In this document: piece by piece, positions 17,654 to 29,016 of the stretch | Layout of the letters: every line of letters starts with the position of its first letter | Position numbering within the stretch: position 1 is the first letter of the stretch | Origin: an uncultured Clostridium sp. | GTDB lineage: Bacteria > Bacillota > Clostridia > TANB77 > CAG-508 | Direction of reading: 5' to 3' | NCBI GenBank assembly: GCA_946487895.1 | Contig: CAMLUO010000002.1 | Coordinates: 29,999-93,998 of the forward strand | Length of the DNA stretch: 64,000 nucleotides | Translations under genes and position numbers: made by a program | Notes under the pieces: model-generated | What the model saw: only the letters and a program-made list of their open reading frames with translations | Databases searched by the model: none | Told to the model about the DNA's origin: nothing

Positions 17654-19890
17654 TCTCATTTTATATTCTAAACCTGTATTTCTTTTTTTGCTATCCACAT
17701 TTTGTATCATAAACTCAACCACTTTTTCCATACCAACAATTATCAACAGTTTCTTTGCTCTAGTTATTCCAGTATAAAGCAAATTTCTAGTTAACAACAT
17801 AGGAGCAGTTGGTGGTATAACCATAATTACAACGTCAAACTCGCTTCCGTTGAGCTTTATGTATCGTGATAGCATAACTATGTTCTATTTGGTCTAATTC
17901 AGAAAACTCATACCAAGCCACTTTATCATCATCAAAATGTACTTCAACTTGCTTTTCTTTTTCATCTATTTTAGTAATTGTTCCTATCTCTCCATTAAAT
18001 ACTCCGCTTCCCATTTCTAACTTATCATTTTTTTCTTTTTCCCAATACATATCATAATTATTCTTTATTTGCATTATTCTGTCACCAGCTCTATATATAG
18101 CACCCATACTTGATTTTTCTACTCTATTATCATCATTTGGATTTAACTGTTGTTGTAATGCTCTATTTAGTTCTTTTGTTCCCAACATACCTTTTTTAGT
18201 TGGTGAAAGTACTTGAATATTTTGAAAAAAATCATAATTCCCATAGTTCTTTAATCTTCCTGTACATAAAGAAATAACTTGTGCAAGCATTTTTTCTTGC
18301 GATGTTTCTTTTATAAAGAAAAAGTCTTGTTTTCTCTCTTCTTCAATCTCTTCTGATTCTTTTTGTACAAAAGGTTCTCCATGATTTACTTGGTGTGCAT
18401 TTAGTATTATTTTGCTTTTTGCAGCTTGTCTAAATATTTTGTCTAAATGAATTGTTGTTACTTGTTCTGAATGTATTAAATCTTTTAACACACTTCCTGG
18501 ACCAACAGATTGTAGTTGGTCTTCATCTCCAACTAATATTAATTTTGTTCCTTGATATATACATTTCAACAGATAATTCATCAAAAACATGTCTACCATA
18601 GACATTTCATCAACTATTATGATATCTGCATCTATTGGTGCTCCTTCATAATCTCCTGCATTTTTATATAAACTATCTTCATCTATTTTTCCTATTTCTA
18701 AAAGTCTATGCAAAGTAGATGCTTCTCTATCAGTTGTCTCTGTCATCCTTTTTGCAGCTCTTCCGTGTAGGTGCTGCCAAAACCACCTTTTTACCTTTTT
18801 CTTCATAAATGTCTATAATTGTTTTTATAATCGTAGTTTTTCCTGTTCCTGGTCCTCCTGTTATTATTACAACATTATTTTCATTTACTAATTTTACTGC
18901 CTCTTTTTGTTTATCTGATAGTTCAATACTTGATTCTTTTTCAACTTTCTTAATTTCTTTTTCTATTGATGCAACTTTTTTCATATTTTTTGCTTTTTGA
19001 AGTCTTTTTATTCTAAATGCAATTTCTTCTTCTGCATTATAATATGAAGCTAAATACACATATTCTTGTTCTTCGTCAGTTTCCACATTAGTTCTTTCTT
19101 CTAATACAATTTCATTATTTACACTTAAAGAAATCAAATTGTCTTCAATATTTTCAGTCGTTACATCTAAAAGTGAAATCACAAATTCAATTAAATTTTC
19201 TTTCAAAACACAACTATGACCATTATTTGTATTTCTAATTAACCCATATTTTATACCACTTTTTACTCTTTTTTCATTATCATAACTAATTCCTAAATCT
19301 AAAGCCATTTTATCAATTTGTTTAAAGTCCACACCACGTGCTATATCAATTAATATATATGGATCTTTTTCTATTTGCTCTATTGCATTTACACCTAATA
19401 AATCATAGACTTTTTTTGCATTTTCTGCACCAATTCCAAATCTTTCTAAAAAACCTACTATTTGCCAAACTTCCCAATTTTGAACAAAGTCTTCAGCCAT
19501 CTCTTTTGCTTTATTTTCTGAAATCCCTCTAATTTCTGCTAATCTGCTTGGTTCATGTTTAAAGACATAGATTGTTTCATCTCCAAATTTTCTGACAATT
19601 CTCTTTGCTAATTGTTCACCTATCCCTTTAACATTTCCATTTGCTAAGTATTTTTCTATCGCTTTTGCAGTTTTTGGCATAAGTTTTTCAAATGTATCTA
19701 TTTTAAATTGCCTTCCATAATCTTTATGTTCGACAAATTTTCCAAAAAGTTTTAGGCTATCTCCTTCATGAATAAAAGGAAGATAACCAACTACTGTTGT
19801 TTCTTCTTCTTCAGTTTCAAATTCAGCTATTGTATAACCATTTACATCATTTTGATATATTATTGTTCCTATTTCTCCAATAATTTCCAT
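17642..19890 (-). CDS. recD2: RecD2-type SF1 helicase, read through two +1 frameshifts at CGG
   Basis: A 5'-3' DNA helicase of repair and recombination. Three overlapping frames form one protein: 19890-18766, 17848-17642, and 18764-17850 between them. At each junction a CGG codon (18765-18763 and 17849-17847) must lose its C. This restores two invariant glycines: Gly376 in LAAPTGRAAKRM and Gly681 in the motif VI region HKAQGSEFDVV. The joined protein has 748 residues, the family size. Walker A GGPGTGKT is at 345-352, the DEMSMVD box and GDEDQLQSVGPG follow, then TRNLLYTGITRAK near the end. Without the shifts, translation stops 13 and 5 codons after the sites. Start ATG 19890 has AAAGGAATGAG. 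The last residues come from a palindromic repeat. Confidence 0.93.
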
Positions 19891-20031
19891 TTATTTCTCA
19901 TTCCTTTTTAACGTTATACAGTTTATCATAAAACTTGCATCATTTCAAGTTGCATTTTATTCTTGTATTTGATAGTATGTTAAATTTCACAAATTATTAA
20001 TTTAAAATTTTAACTATTTTAGATAATAAAA

Positions 20032-20070
20032 AATTGGTTTTCCTTTTTGAATGGATATTAACCAATTTTT
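20032..20070 (-). terminator. Terminator after the Rpn-family gene
   Basis: Arms AAATTGGTT / AACCAATTT; on the minus strand followed by TTTTTTATTATCT. T-rich on the plus strand too. Confidence 0.8.
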
Positions 20071-20083
20071 ATATTTATATGAA

Positions 20084-21115
20084 TTACATAAATTGTTCTT
20101 TTTTAAGTCCCGTTATTTTTTCTACAACATCTACACTGACATTTTCTTTAATAAAACCTTTTGCCATATTAATTAATTCTTTTAACTGCATTTTTTTCAT
20201 TTCTTCTTTTCCCTGTTTTCTTCCTTCTCTCCTCCCTTCTTCCTTTGCTTTCTCAAAATCTCTTCTTATTACCATCTGTGCATGTAACATAGCTTCTTCA
20301 CCTTCCCTTTCTATTAATATTTCTTCAATTTTTTCTATCTCTTCTTTAGTTAGTTTATCACTCAACAAATATTTAATTTCTTTTGCAAATTCCTGTCTAT
20401 CATCTTTATCTTTAATATGTTTCGACATTTGTTTTACAACTTCAATTATATCTTCTGTATTATTTTTTCTCTCGATAACCGACATTCTTGCAATTGCTGT
20501 TCCATCTTCTATAGCTTCTTGTTCATTTCGTATATCTATTAAGTTATATCCGGTTATTACATCTATTCCTTTTAAATGTTCAAATTCTACTTGCACTTCT
20601 TCTAATTTTTCTTTTGCTGTCCATTTTGCTTGTCCCGTATAAATTACCAAAGGTATTACTTTTGGAATTCCGACTTTTTCAATGCTTTCATTTATATTTT
20701 TCATTCTTGTCCTAATTATTTCTAAACTATATTCCAAAATCCTATATGGCATTAATTTATCTACTCTTGTTTGATGTTCCACTAAAAAGAAAATTTCTTT
20801 ACCTTTTAATTTATATACTATATCCGCCTCCTTTTCTTCATATATATTAGTTAAAAATTTTGTATCATATTTTTCTATCATATCCTCTGTTATTTGCTCT
20901 TTTGGTTCAACATATCTATTTATTAATTTCACTACTTCTTTATTGCTATTTAGTATATCTCTAAATAATTTATCATGTTTATGATGTTGCCTTATTTTTA
21001 TGTTATTAGCTTTCTCTAGATTATATTTTTGGCTATTATCACTTAATTTATTATCTCTTTTTTTTAAAACATACGGATATAATTTAAAATAATCATATAA
21101 TGTATATACTATCAT
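20084..21115 (-). CDS. Rpn/YhgA-like PD-(D/E)XK nuclease family protein
   Basis: A 343-residue member of the recombination-promoting nuclease (formerly transposase_31) group. Features are HDKLFRDILNSNKEVVKLIN, the core ADIVYKLKGKEIFFLVEHQT (Asp and Glu of the nuclease, then Q-T) and PYRILEYSLEIIRTRM. The C-terminal tail is charged: EEGRREGRKQGKEEMKK then KITGLKKEQ. The start ATG at 21115 has AAAGGAGC. A strong promoter lies at 21316-21344, so the message has a leader of about 190 bases, and the gene ends in a terminator, making a self-contained unit. Such genes are usually scattered in many copies. No inverted repeats or target duplications are visible around it. Confidence 0.85.
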   Translation of the reverse strand: MIVYTLYDYFKLYPYVLKKRDNKLSDNSQKYNLEKANNIKIRQHHKHDKLFRDILNSNKEVVKLINRYVEPKEQITEDMIEKYDTKFLTNIYEEKEADIVYKLKGKEIFFLVEHQTRVDKLMPYRILEYSLEIIRTRMKNINESIEKVGIPKVIPLVIYTGQAKWTAKEKLEEVQVEFEHLKGIDVITGYNLIDIRNEQEAIEDGTAIARMSVIERKNNTEDIIEVVKQMSKHIKDKDDRQEFAKEIKYLLSDKLTKEEIEKIEEILIEREGEEAMLHAQMVIRRDFEKAKEEGRREGRKQGKEEMKKMQLKELINMAKGFIKENVSVDVVEKITGLKKEQFM

Positions 21116-21315
21116 TTTCTTGCTCCTTTCATTATATATTTATAGTACTGCAAAAGCAATATTTATTTTATAGTAAATTTATTGATTCTAATCTATTTTC
21201 TACTACTTTTCGCTCTTTTCCTTTATAATTTTCAACTTTTTATTTTTTTTTTTTGGAAATTAGTGATCAAAAATTTTGAAATAAATTTATATTGTACAAT
21301 ATATCATCAATTTCT

Positions 21316-21344
21316 CTTATACCATATTTTTCCAATTGTGTCAA
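21316..21344 (-). promoter_or_regulatory. Strong promoter upstream of the Rpn-family gene
   Basis: Minus strand TTGACA (21344-21339), 17 bases, TATAAG (21321-21316). The -35 overlaps the stop of the upstream small gene. The roughly 200 bases between it and the Rpn ATG are A/T-rich, and I see no gene in them. Confidence 0.75.
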
Positions 21345-21724
21345 GTGTTTTTTTGGATTTTATGTAATTCATTATTCACATCATCAATATTATCTATAAT
21401 ATCTTTACATTCTCTCCAATTCAAGACTTTTAAACAATCATATTCTTTTGAAAGTTTTTTTGCAATCTCTTTTGTTTTATCTGTTGATTTTAAATCTGCT
21501 ACTATTATATTTTTCAAATAATCTTCTTTCCCATATAAAATTTTAAATAAAATCGAACGTAAAAATCCTTCTATTTTTTCTTCCTGATTTTTCACTGCTA
21601 TTATTATGTATATACCATCTGATTGCATTTTTGTATATGTAGTTATATATATAATTGTTTTTATAATTTCAAATAAACCATAAAGGGCTAATGTCCAAAA
21701 TATGGTATTTAATATAAATTCCAT
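21341..21724 (-). CDS. Small membrane protein with a glycosyltransferase-2-like domain
   Basis: 127 residues. One N-terminal membrane segment (about residues 5-30, ILNTIFWTLALYGLFEIIK) is followed by a truncated GT-A-like fold: GIYIIIAVKNQEEKIEGFLR, then NIIVADLKSTDKTKEIAKKL. The V-A-D-x-x-S-T-D-x-T pattern resembles the nucleotide-binding D of GT2 enzymes, but the acceptor half is missing, so catalysis is doubtful. Start ATG at 21724 has AGGAGG. The next gene upstream is obgE, separated by a palindromic repeat. Related small proteins near obgE occur in Clostridia as far as I recall. Function unknown. Confidence 0.75.
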   Translation of the reverse strand: MEFILNTIFWTLALYGLFEIIKTIIYITTYTKMQSDGIYIIIAVKNQEEKIEGFLRSILFKILYGKEDYLKNIIVADLKSTDKTKEIAKKLSKEYDCLKVLNWRECKDIIDNIDDVNNELHKIQKNT

Positions 21725-21775
21725 ATCATTTGCCTCCTATGGTTTATTTTATGATTTTTATTCAATTTTTGTTAC

Positions 21776-21806
21776 AAGGGATTTTTAGGACCGTCCCCAA
21801 ATCCCG
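21776..21806. repeat. GGGACG palindrome, type B copy 2, at the obgE stop
   Basis: Arms AAGGGATTT / AAATCCC around GGACCGTCCCC; it starts two bases after the obgE stop codon (minus strand). Confidence 0.8.
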
Positions 21807-21807
21807 G

Positions 21808-24152
<2,345 letters not shown>

Positions 24153-24203
24153 TTTTCTCCTATCAAATTACATTATAACACTAATGTGTCCCAATATAGA
24201 CAA

Positions 24204-24237
24204 AATGTCGCATGAGAAACGTCCCCACTGAGACATT
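24204..24237. repeat. GGGACG palindrome, type A copy 3, at the trpS stop
   Basis: Arms AATGTCGCAT / (GA)GACATT around GAGAAACGTCCCC; it overlaps the trpS stop codon (24236-24238) exactly as copy 1 overlaps the tmcAL stop. Confidence 0.85.
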
Positions 24238-25253
24238 ACTCAAAATAGTCTAGCTTCATAGCTTGTTTTACCTTTTTCATTGTTTCTTTTGCTGTTTTTC
24301 TTGCTTTTTCAGTTCCTTGTTTTAATATTTCATCTACTATTTCTGGATGTGCTTCATAATATGCCCTTTTTTCTCTTATTGGTTTTAAATATTCAATGAT
24401 ATTTTTTGCTAATTGTTTTTTACATGCTACACAGCCTCTTTTTCCTGCTTTACATTCTGAGCATACTGTATCAACTTCTTCTTTGCTTGAAAATAGTTTA
24501 TGATAATAGTATGCCATACATATATCAGGGTTTCCTAAATCATCTTTTTTTATTCTATTAGGGTCTGTTACTGCACTCATTACTTTTTTTGTTATTTCTT
24601 CTTCACTATCTGATAAATAGATTGCATTTCCGAAGTGATTTTCCCATTTTTTCATTTCCATCTAAGCCTTTTATTCTTTTTCCATCAGATAATACTATTT
24701 TTGGTTCTTTTAATACTTCACCATATATATTGTTAAATTTTCTGACTATTTCTCTACATTGCTCAATTAAAGGCTCTTGGTCTTCTCCTGCTGGTACTAA
24801 TTCACCTTCAAATGTTGTTATATCTGCTGCTTGACTTACAGGATAGCCTAAAAATCCATATGTTACACTTTCCCCAAATAGTTCTTTCTTTTGTGCTATT
24901 TCTGTTTTTACTGTTGGATTTCTTTCTAGTCTTGCTATTGTAACTAAATTTGAATAATATACTGTTAGTTCTGCTGTTTCTGGTATCATTGATTGGATAT
25001 ATATTGTTGTTTTTTCTGGGTCTATCCCACATGATAAATAGTCCATTGCAAGTTCTCTAACATTTTTTCTTACTTTTTCTGGATTATTAAAATTGTCTGT
25101 TAATGCTTGAACATCTGCAATTAGTATGTACATATCATATTCTCCAGAGTTTTGCATTTCTACTCTTTTTTTCAAAGAACCAAAATAGTGTCCTATATGT
25201 AATTTTCCTGTTGGCCTATCTCCTGTTAGTATTCTTTTTTTATTTTCGCTCAA
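24236..25253 (-). CDS. trpS: Tryptophanyl-tRNA synthetase, read through a +1 frameshift at CGG
   Basis: Charges tRNA-Trp. The first frame (25253-24633) has the class I HIGH motif at residues 19-22 ([14 protein letters not shown]), SQAADITTF and the KMSKS-type loop GNEKMGKSL. It would then read CGG and stop after CNLFIR. Skipping the C at 24632 gives [19 protein letters not shown], with Gly208 conserved, and the C-terminal frame to 24236 with a Cys cluster ([14 protein letters not shown]). The total is 338 residues, the normal size. The start is TTG at 25253 behind TAGGAGATGA; no ATG fits. An essential enzyme broken in this way would be lethal unless the shift is efficient or the sequence is wrong. 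Confidence 0.94.
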
Positions 25254-25294
25254 GCTCTATCATCTCCTATCTACTAATATTGTTCTTTCAAAAC

Positions 25295-26395
25295 TTATCT
25301 TTCTTCTTCCTGATTTGCTTTATGAATTTCCTCCATTTTCTTCTTTCTTTCTTCTTTTATTTTCTGTAATGCTTTTACATTTTCTCCTTGTTTAGTCAAC
25401 AATTCTATTTCCTCTCTTACTGAATCATCTATATGTCCTCTATTCTTTAATCTAGCAATTCTTGTATGCAGCCAAATTCTATAATACTTCATTTTATCTG
25501 ATTTTTCTAAATTGTTTAAATAGTTCAATATGTCATATACATTTTCTGTCCAATGTCTTATTATATATGGTTGTACATTATCCGGATTTGAACCTTCTGG
25601 AAAATGTGCATATCTTAATTTTTCCCTTGCCGAATAAAGAATACGATTATCTTCTATTCTAATTTTTTTAGTATTAAAATACTTTTCCCCTACTTGTCTT
25701 TTTATTCTTCCATCTCCAGTTTGTTTTTTTATTATATCTTTTAGTTGCTCATCTATCAATCCTTTTAATTGTTCTCTGTTTTCTGGATCTATTTCTAAAT
25801 TTTCCAATATTGCTACAATGTTATCATAACCTACAGAGAAACTGCTTTCTAGCTTTTTTTGATATAATTTATTTTCTTTTTGTGCCAAACGCTCTACTTC
25901 TTTTTCTTCTTTAGTTCTTTTTAGTCTTTCATACCATTTTTCGCCATCTTCATCATATCTTTGAGGATTTTGACTTCTTTCTTGATTTGAAATAAACATA
26001 TAATCATCATTTGAATTTTCTAATTGTTTTAGTTTATTTCTTATTTGCATTTCAATATTATTTTTCAAGTCTCTTTCATTTTCTAAGTGATAATAATGTG
26101 GAACTTTATCTCTATCATTCAAATCAACAAATCTATAAAACTGCAAGTATATGTCTGTTGCCCTTTCTACTGTCCTTTCTAATTCACTTTTATTTCTTAT
26201 GACTTTATTATAATTTGTTTTTTGTATTCTTGCAATTTCACTATTATGTGAGAAAAATATTATTCCTTCTAACAACTCATCTCTACCCTCTATACCATGA
26301 CAAAAATATTCATCATAAACTTTCTCTGGATCTTTATATATCCTATAGTTTCTTTGTTTTGATTTATTTTTTCCATCCTCTAATATTTCGTACAT
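25295..26395 (-). CDS. Unknown hydrophilic protein, 366 residues
   Basis: No family recognised. ATG at 26395 is preceded by GGAGATAAAAGG. The protein is highly charged and helical. It begins YEILEDGKNKSKQRNYRIYK with PEKVYDEYFCHGIEGRDELL, carries a coiled coil about residues 155-180 (WYERLKRTKEEKEVERLAQK), and has a tryptophan/tyrosine-rich stretch RHWTENVYDILNYLNNLEK. It ends in a Lys/Glu tail (EERKKKMEEIHKANQEEER). No signal or membrane segment. It lies 41 bases upstream of trpS and may share its message. Confidence 0.8.
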   Translation of the reverse strand: MYEILEDGKNKSKQRNYRIYKDPEKVYDEYFCHGIEGRDELLEGIIFFSHNSEIARIQKTNYNKVIRNKSELERTVERATDIYLQFYRFVDLNDRDKVPHYYHLENERDLKNNIEMQIRNKLKQLENSNDDYMFISNQERSQNPQRYDEDGEKWYERLKRTKEEKEVERLAQKENKLYQKKLESSFSVGYDNIVAILENLEIDPENREQLKGLIDEQLKDIIKKQTGDGRIKRQVGEKYFNTKKIRIEDNRILYSAREKLRYAHFPEGSNPDNVQPYIIRHWTENVYDILNYLNNLEKSDKMKYYRIWLHTRIARLKNRGHIDDSVREEIELLTKQGENVKALQKIKEERKKKMEEIHKANQEEER

Positions 26396-26475
26396 CCTTT
26401 TATCTCCATTCGTTCTTTACTAGCTTTTTCTATTAAATTTAATTACAAAAACTTTCATATTACATTTGTATATTT

Positions 26476-27420
26476 TTAATTTTTATCAAAATTAATCTTT
26501 TTATCAACTATATACTGTGGTCTTCCTTTTGACTCATCATAGATTCTACCTATGTATTCAGAAATAATCCACAATGAAAGTAATTGAACACCTGCAAAAA
26601 ATGTCACTGCTACAATTATTGATGTCCAGCCTGCTGAAAGTTGGTTTAGTTTAAATATATATGATATTAATGCATAAATCAATAAAATTATTGAAATTAT
26701 TATAGAAACTATACCTAATGCACCAACTAATTTTAGTGGTTTTGTTGAAAAACTAATTATTCCATCTGATGCAAGCTTTAACATTTTTTTCAATGGATAT
26801 TTTGTTTTTCCTGCATATCTTTCTTGTCTTTCATATTCATATGCTTCTTGTTTAAATCCAACCCAACTGAATAATCCTCTTAAAAATTTATTATGCTCTG
26901 GAAGTGAATTTATTACATCTACAACTTTTCTATCAACTAATCTAAAATCACCTGTATCTTTTGGAATTTCAACATCTGATAATGCATTTAGTGTTTTATA
27001 AAACATCTTTGCAGTTAATAATTTAAAAGCAGATTCACCTTTTCTTGTTTTTCTTTTTCCATATATTACTTCATTTCCTTGCTCCCATAATTCAAGCATC
27101 TGTGGTATCAATTCTGGTGGATCTTGTAAGTCTGCATCTATTATTACTATTGCATCTCCTGATACTTCTTTTAGACCTGCTGTTACTGCTGCTTGATGTC
27201 CAAAGTTTCTTGAAAATGATATTATTTTTGCTCTTTTATCATCTTTTGCAATATCTTTCAATATTTCTAAAGTCTTGTCTTTACTTCCATCATTAACAAA
27301 TATGATTTCATAATCATATTTTTCTTCTAAATTTTTTAATACATTACTTACTTTTTCATAGCACTCTTTTGCTACTTCTTCTTCATAATACATTGGTATA
27401 ACTACTGATACTGTTTTCAT
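26476..27420 (-). CDS. GT2 glycosyltransferase of the GtrB / dolichol-phosphate type
   Basis: A 314-residue polyprenyl-phosphate glycosyltransferase. The N-terminal GT-A domain has SVVIPMYYEEEVAKE, IIFVNDGSKDKT and the DADLQDPPE metal/nucleotide motif at 95-103. Two C-terminal membrane helices follow (IVSIIISIILLIYALISYIF and IIVAVTFFAGVQLLSLWIIS). It probably makes an undecaprenyl-phosphate-linked sugar for wall glycan decoration, with the gtrA-like gene 37 bases upstream as flippase partner. Start ATG at 27420 follows GGAGGGAATAAGAGTAAAA. Confidence 0.92.
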   Translation of the reverse strand: MKTVSVVIPMYYEEEVAKECYEKVSNVLKNLEEKYDYEIIFVNDGSKDKTLEILKDIAKDDKRAKIISFSRNFGHQAAVTAGLKEVSGDAIVIIDADLQDPPELIPQMLELWEQGNEVIYGKRKTRKGESAFKLLTAKMFYKTLNALSDVEIPKDTGDFRLVDRKVVDVINSLPEHNKFLRGLFSWVGFKQEAYEYERQERYAGKTKYPLKKMLKLASDGIISFSTKPLKLVGALGIVSIIISIILLIYALISYIFKLNQLSAGWTSIIVAVTFFAGVQLLSLWIISEYIGRIYDESKGRPQYIVDKKINFDKN

Positions 27421-27457
27421 TTTTACTCTTATTCCCTCCTAAAGCACAAAATTGCAA

Positions 27458-27943
27458 TTATTTTCCAACGCTAGTTTTTCTAAATACAACAAACTTACTA
27501 AATACATAATTAACTATAACAACCATAACCTGTGTTACAATTTTAGATACAATATCATTTATATGAAATACTTTTACCATTAAAGCAAAAGTTCCAACAT
27601 CACAAGTTATTCCTGAAACTATTCTTGCTAAAAAGAATGATGTACATTCTTTTAGCAATTCTTTTTTGGTTTCTGTTTTACTATCAAAAACAAATATTTT
27701 GTTTGTTGCATATGCAAATAAAACAGAAACAAACCAAGATAATCCGCTACCGATTACTTCATCTATTTTTAACACTCTAGCAAATATAAAGTAAGACACA
27801 AAATTAACAATTGTTGCTAAAACCCCAAAAAACAAATAATTTACTATTTCCTTATAGTTTAGATATAATCCTTTTATTGTTTTCCAATTAATGTTTTTCA
27901 TATTAATATCTTTTAGAGTTACTTTTTCTATTTCTGAGTTCAT
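27458..27943 (-). CDS. GtrA-family membrane protein
   Basis: 161 residues with four membrane helices typical of GtrA (YLFFGVLATIVNFVSYFIFA; GLSWFVSVLFAYATNKIFVF; FFLARIVSGITCDVGTFALM; IVTQVMVVIVNYVFSKFVVF). GtrA proteins are thought to flip lipid-linked sugars across the membrane. ATG at 27943 has AAAGGAATG upstream. It lies between gtrB-like and prs genes with short gaps, so probably one operon. Confidence 0.9.
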   Translation of the reverse strand: MNSEIEKVTLKDINMKNINWKTIKGLYLNYKEIVNYLFFGVLATIVNFVSYFIFARVLKIDEVIGSGLSWFVSVLFAYATNKIFVFDSKTETKKELLKECTSFFLARIVSGITCDVGTFALMVKVFHINDIVSKIVTQVMVVIVNYVFSKFVVFRKTSVGK

Positions 27944-27974
27944 TTAATTCATTCCTTTTCTTTCACGTCAGTTT

Positions 27975-28925
27975 TTATATTTTATCCATTCTATACATTT
28001 CTCCTAAAGGTTCTTCATTATGTATTCTTTTTATCGCTTCTGCAAATACTGGTGCGATTGATAAAACTTTAATTTTATCTATTTGTTTTTCTTTTGGAAG
28101 TGGTATTGTATTTGTAATAACTAATTCTTTGATTTCTGAATTTTTTATTCTTTCAATTGCTGGACCTGATAACACTCCATGTGTACATCCAGCATATATA
28201 TTTTTTGCTCCAAATCTATTCAAAACTTTAACTGTTTCCATCATAGAACCTGCTGTATCAATCTCATCATCAAAAATTATTGCATTTTTATCTTTAACAT
28301 CTCCGATAATTGTACTTGCAATTGCCCTATCATCATTTCCTTCTCTTCTTTTATCCACTAATGCTATTGGGCATTTGAAATATTCAGAATATTTATATGC
28401 CTTTTTTGAACTTCCTGCATCAGTTGCTACAATTACCATATTATCCAAATTTTTTTCTTTAAAATATGTTTCTAATAAATATTCTCCTGTTAATCTATCA
28501 CAATTAACATTAAAATATGCTTGTATTGCTGGATTGTGTAAATCACAAGTAATTACTCTAGTTGTTCCTGCTGCTTCTAAAATTTGTGCCATCAATTTTG
28601 CTGTAATAGGAACACGTGATTGATCTTTCTTATCAGATCTTGAATATGGAAAATATGGCAACACAACATTTATATTTTTTGCTGATGCTCTTTTTGCTGC
28701 ATCTATTGTTATCAACAATTCCATTATTCTTTCATTTACTGGAGGCTGTGTTGTTTGTATTATATATACATCTTTTTGCCTAACTGTTTCTAATATTTGT
28801 ACAAAATTATTATCATTTTTAAATTTCATATGATTTATTTTCCCTACTGCAATGCCTAAATAATCACATATTTCTTTCGTAAAATTTTCAGCTGTGGGAC
28901 AAGCAAATATTTTTATATTTTTCAT
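27975..28925 (-). CDS. prs: Ribose-phosphate pyrophosphokinase
   Basis: Makes PRPP from ribose 5-phosphate and ATP. Key parts: YFPYSRSDKKDQSRVPITAK, the ITCDLHNPAIQAYF metal site, IVATDAGSSKKAYKY and the PRPP loop IIFDDEIDTAGSMMETV. The open frame begins at 29033, but those extra 36 codons read through palindromic repeats; GGAGGAGATAAAT lies before the ATG at 28925, giving 316 residues (MKNIKIFACP start). It sits unusually between the gtrA-like gene and the glycan exporter rather than next to glmU. Either it is simply carried there or PRPP feeds a pentose in the glycan. Confidence 0.96.
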   Translation of the reverse strand: MKNIKIFACPTAENFTKEICDYLGIAVGKINHMKFKNDNNFVQILETVRQKDVYIIQTTQPPVNERIMELLITIDAAKRASAKNINVVLPYFPYSRSDKKDQSRVPITAKLMAQILEAAGTTRVITCDLHNPAIQAYFNVNCDRLTGEYLLETYFKEKNLDNMVIVATDAGSSKKAYKYSEYFKCPIALVDKRREGNDDRAIASTIIGDVKDKNAIIFDDEIDTAGSMMETVKVLNRFGAKNIYAGCTHGVLSGPAIERIKNSEIKELVITNTIPLPKEKQIDKIKVLSIAPVFAEAIKRIHNEEPLGEMYRMDKI

Positions 28926-28958
28926 ATTTATCTCCTCCATTTTACTTTTCAAATTCAA

Positions 28959-29016
28959 GGTCCGTCCCTTAATCCCTAAAAACAGGGATTTTAAGGACCG
29001 TCCCCTAATCCCTGTT
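28959..29016. repeat. GGGACG palindrome, type B, one and a half copies after the exporter gene
   Basis: A full copy, CAGGGATT / AATCCCTG with GGACCGTCCCC (28983-29014), is preceded by a half copy GGTCCGTCCCTTAATCCCT. It starts directly after the stop of the ABC permease (minus strand). Confidence 0.85.

Noticed and set aside
17642-19890. Three separate genes (386, 323 and 77 codons) instead of one recD2
   Set aside because: The pieces join exactly at CGG codons into one normal-length helicase with all motifs in order; the internal pieces have no ribosome sites.
20084-21115. A complete insertion sequence around the Rpn-family gene
   Set aside because: No terminal inverted repeats or target duplication could be found at its borders.
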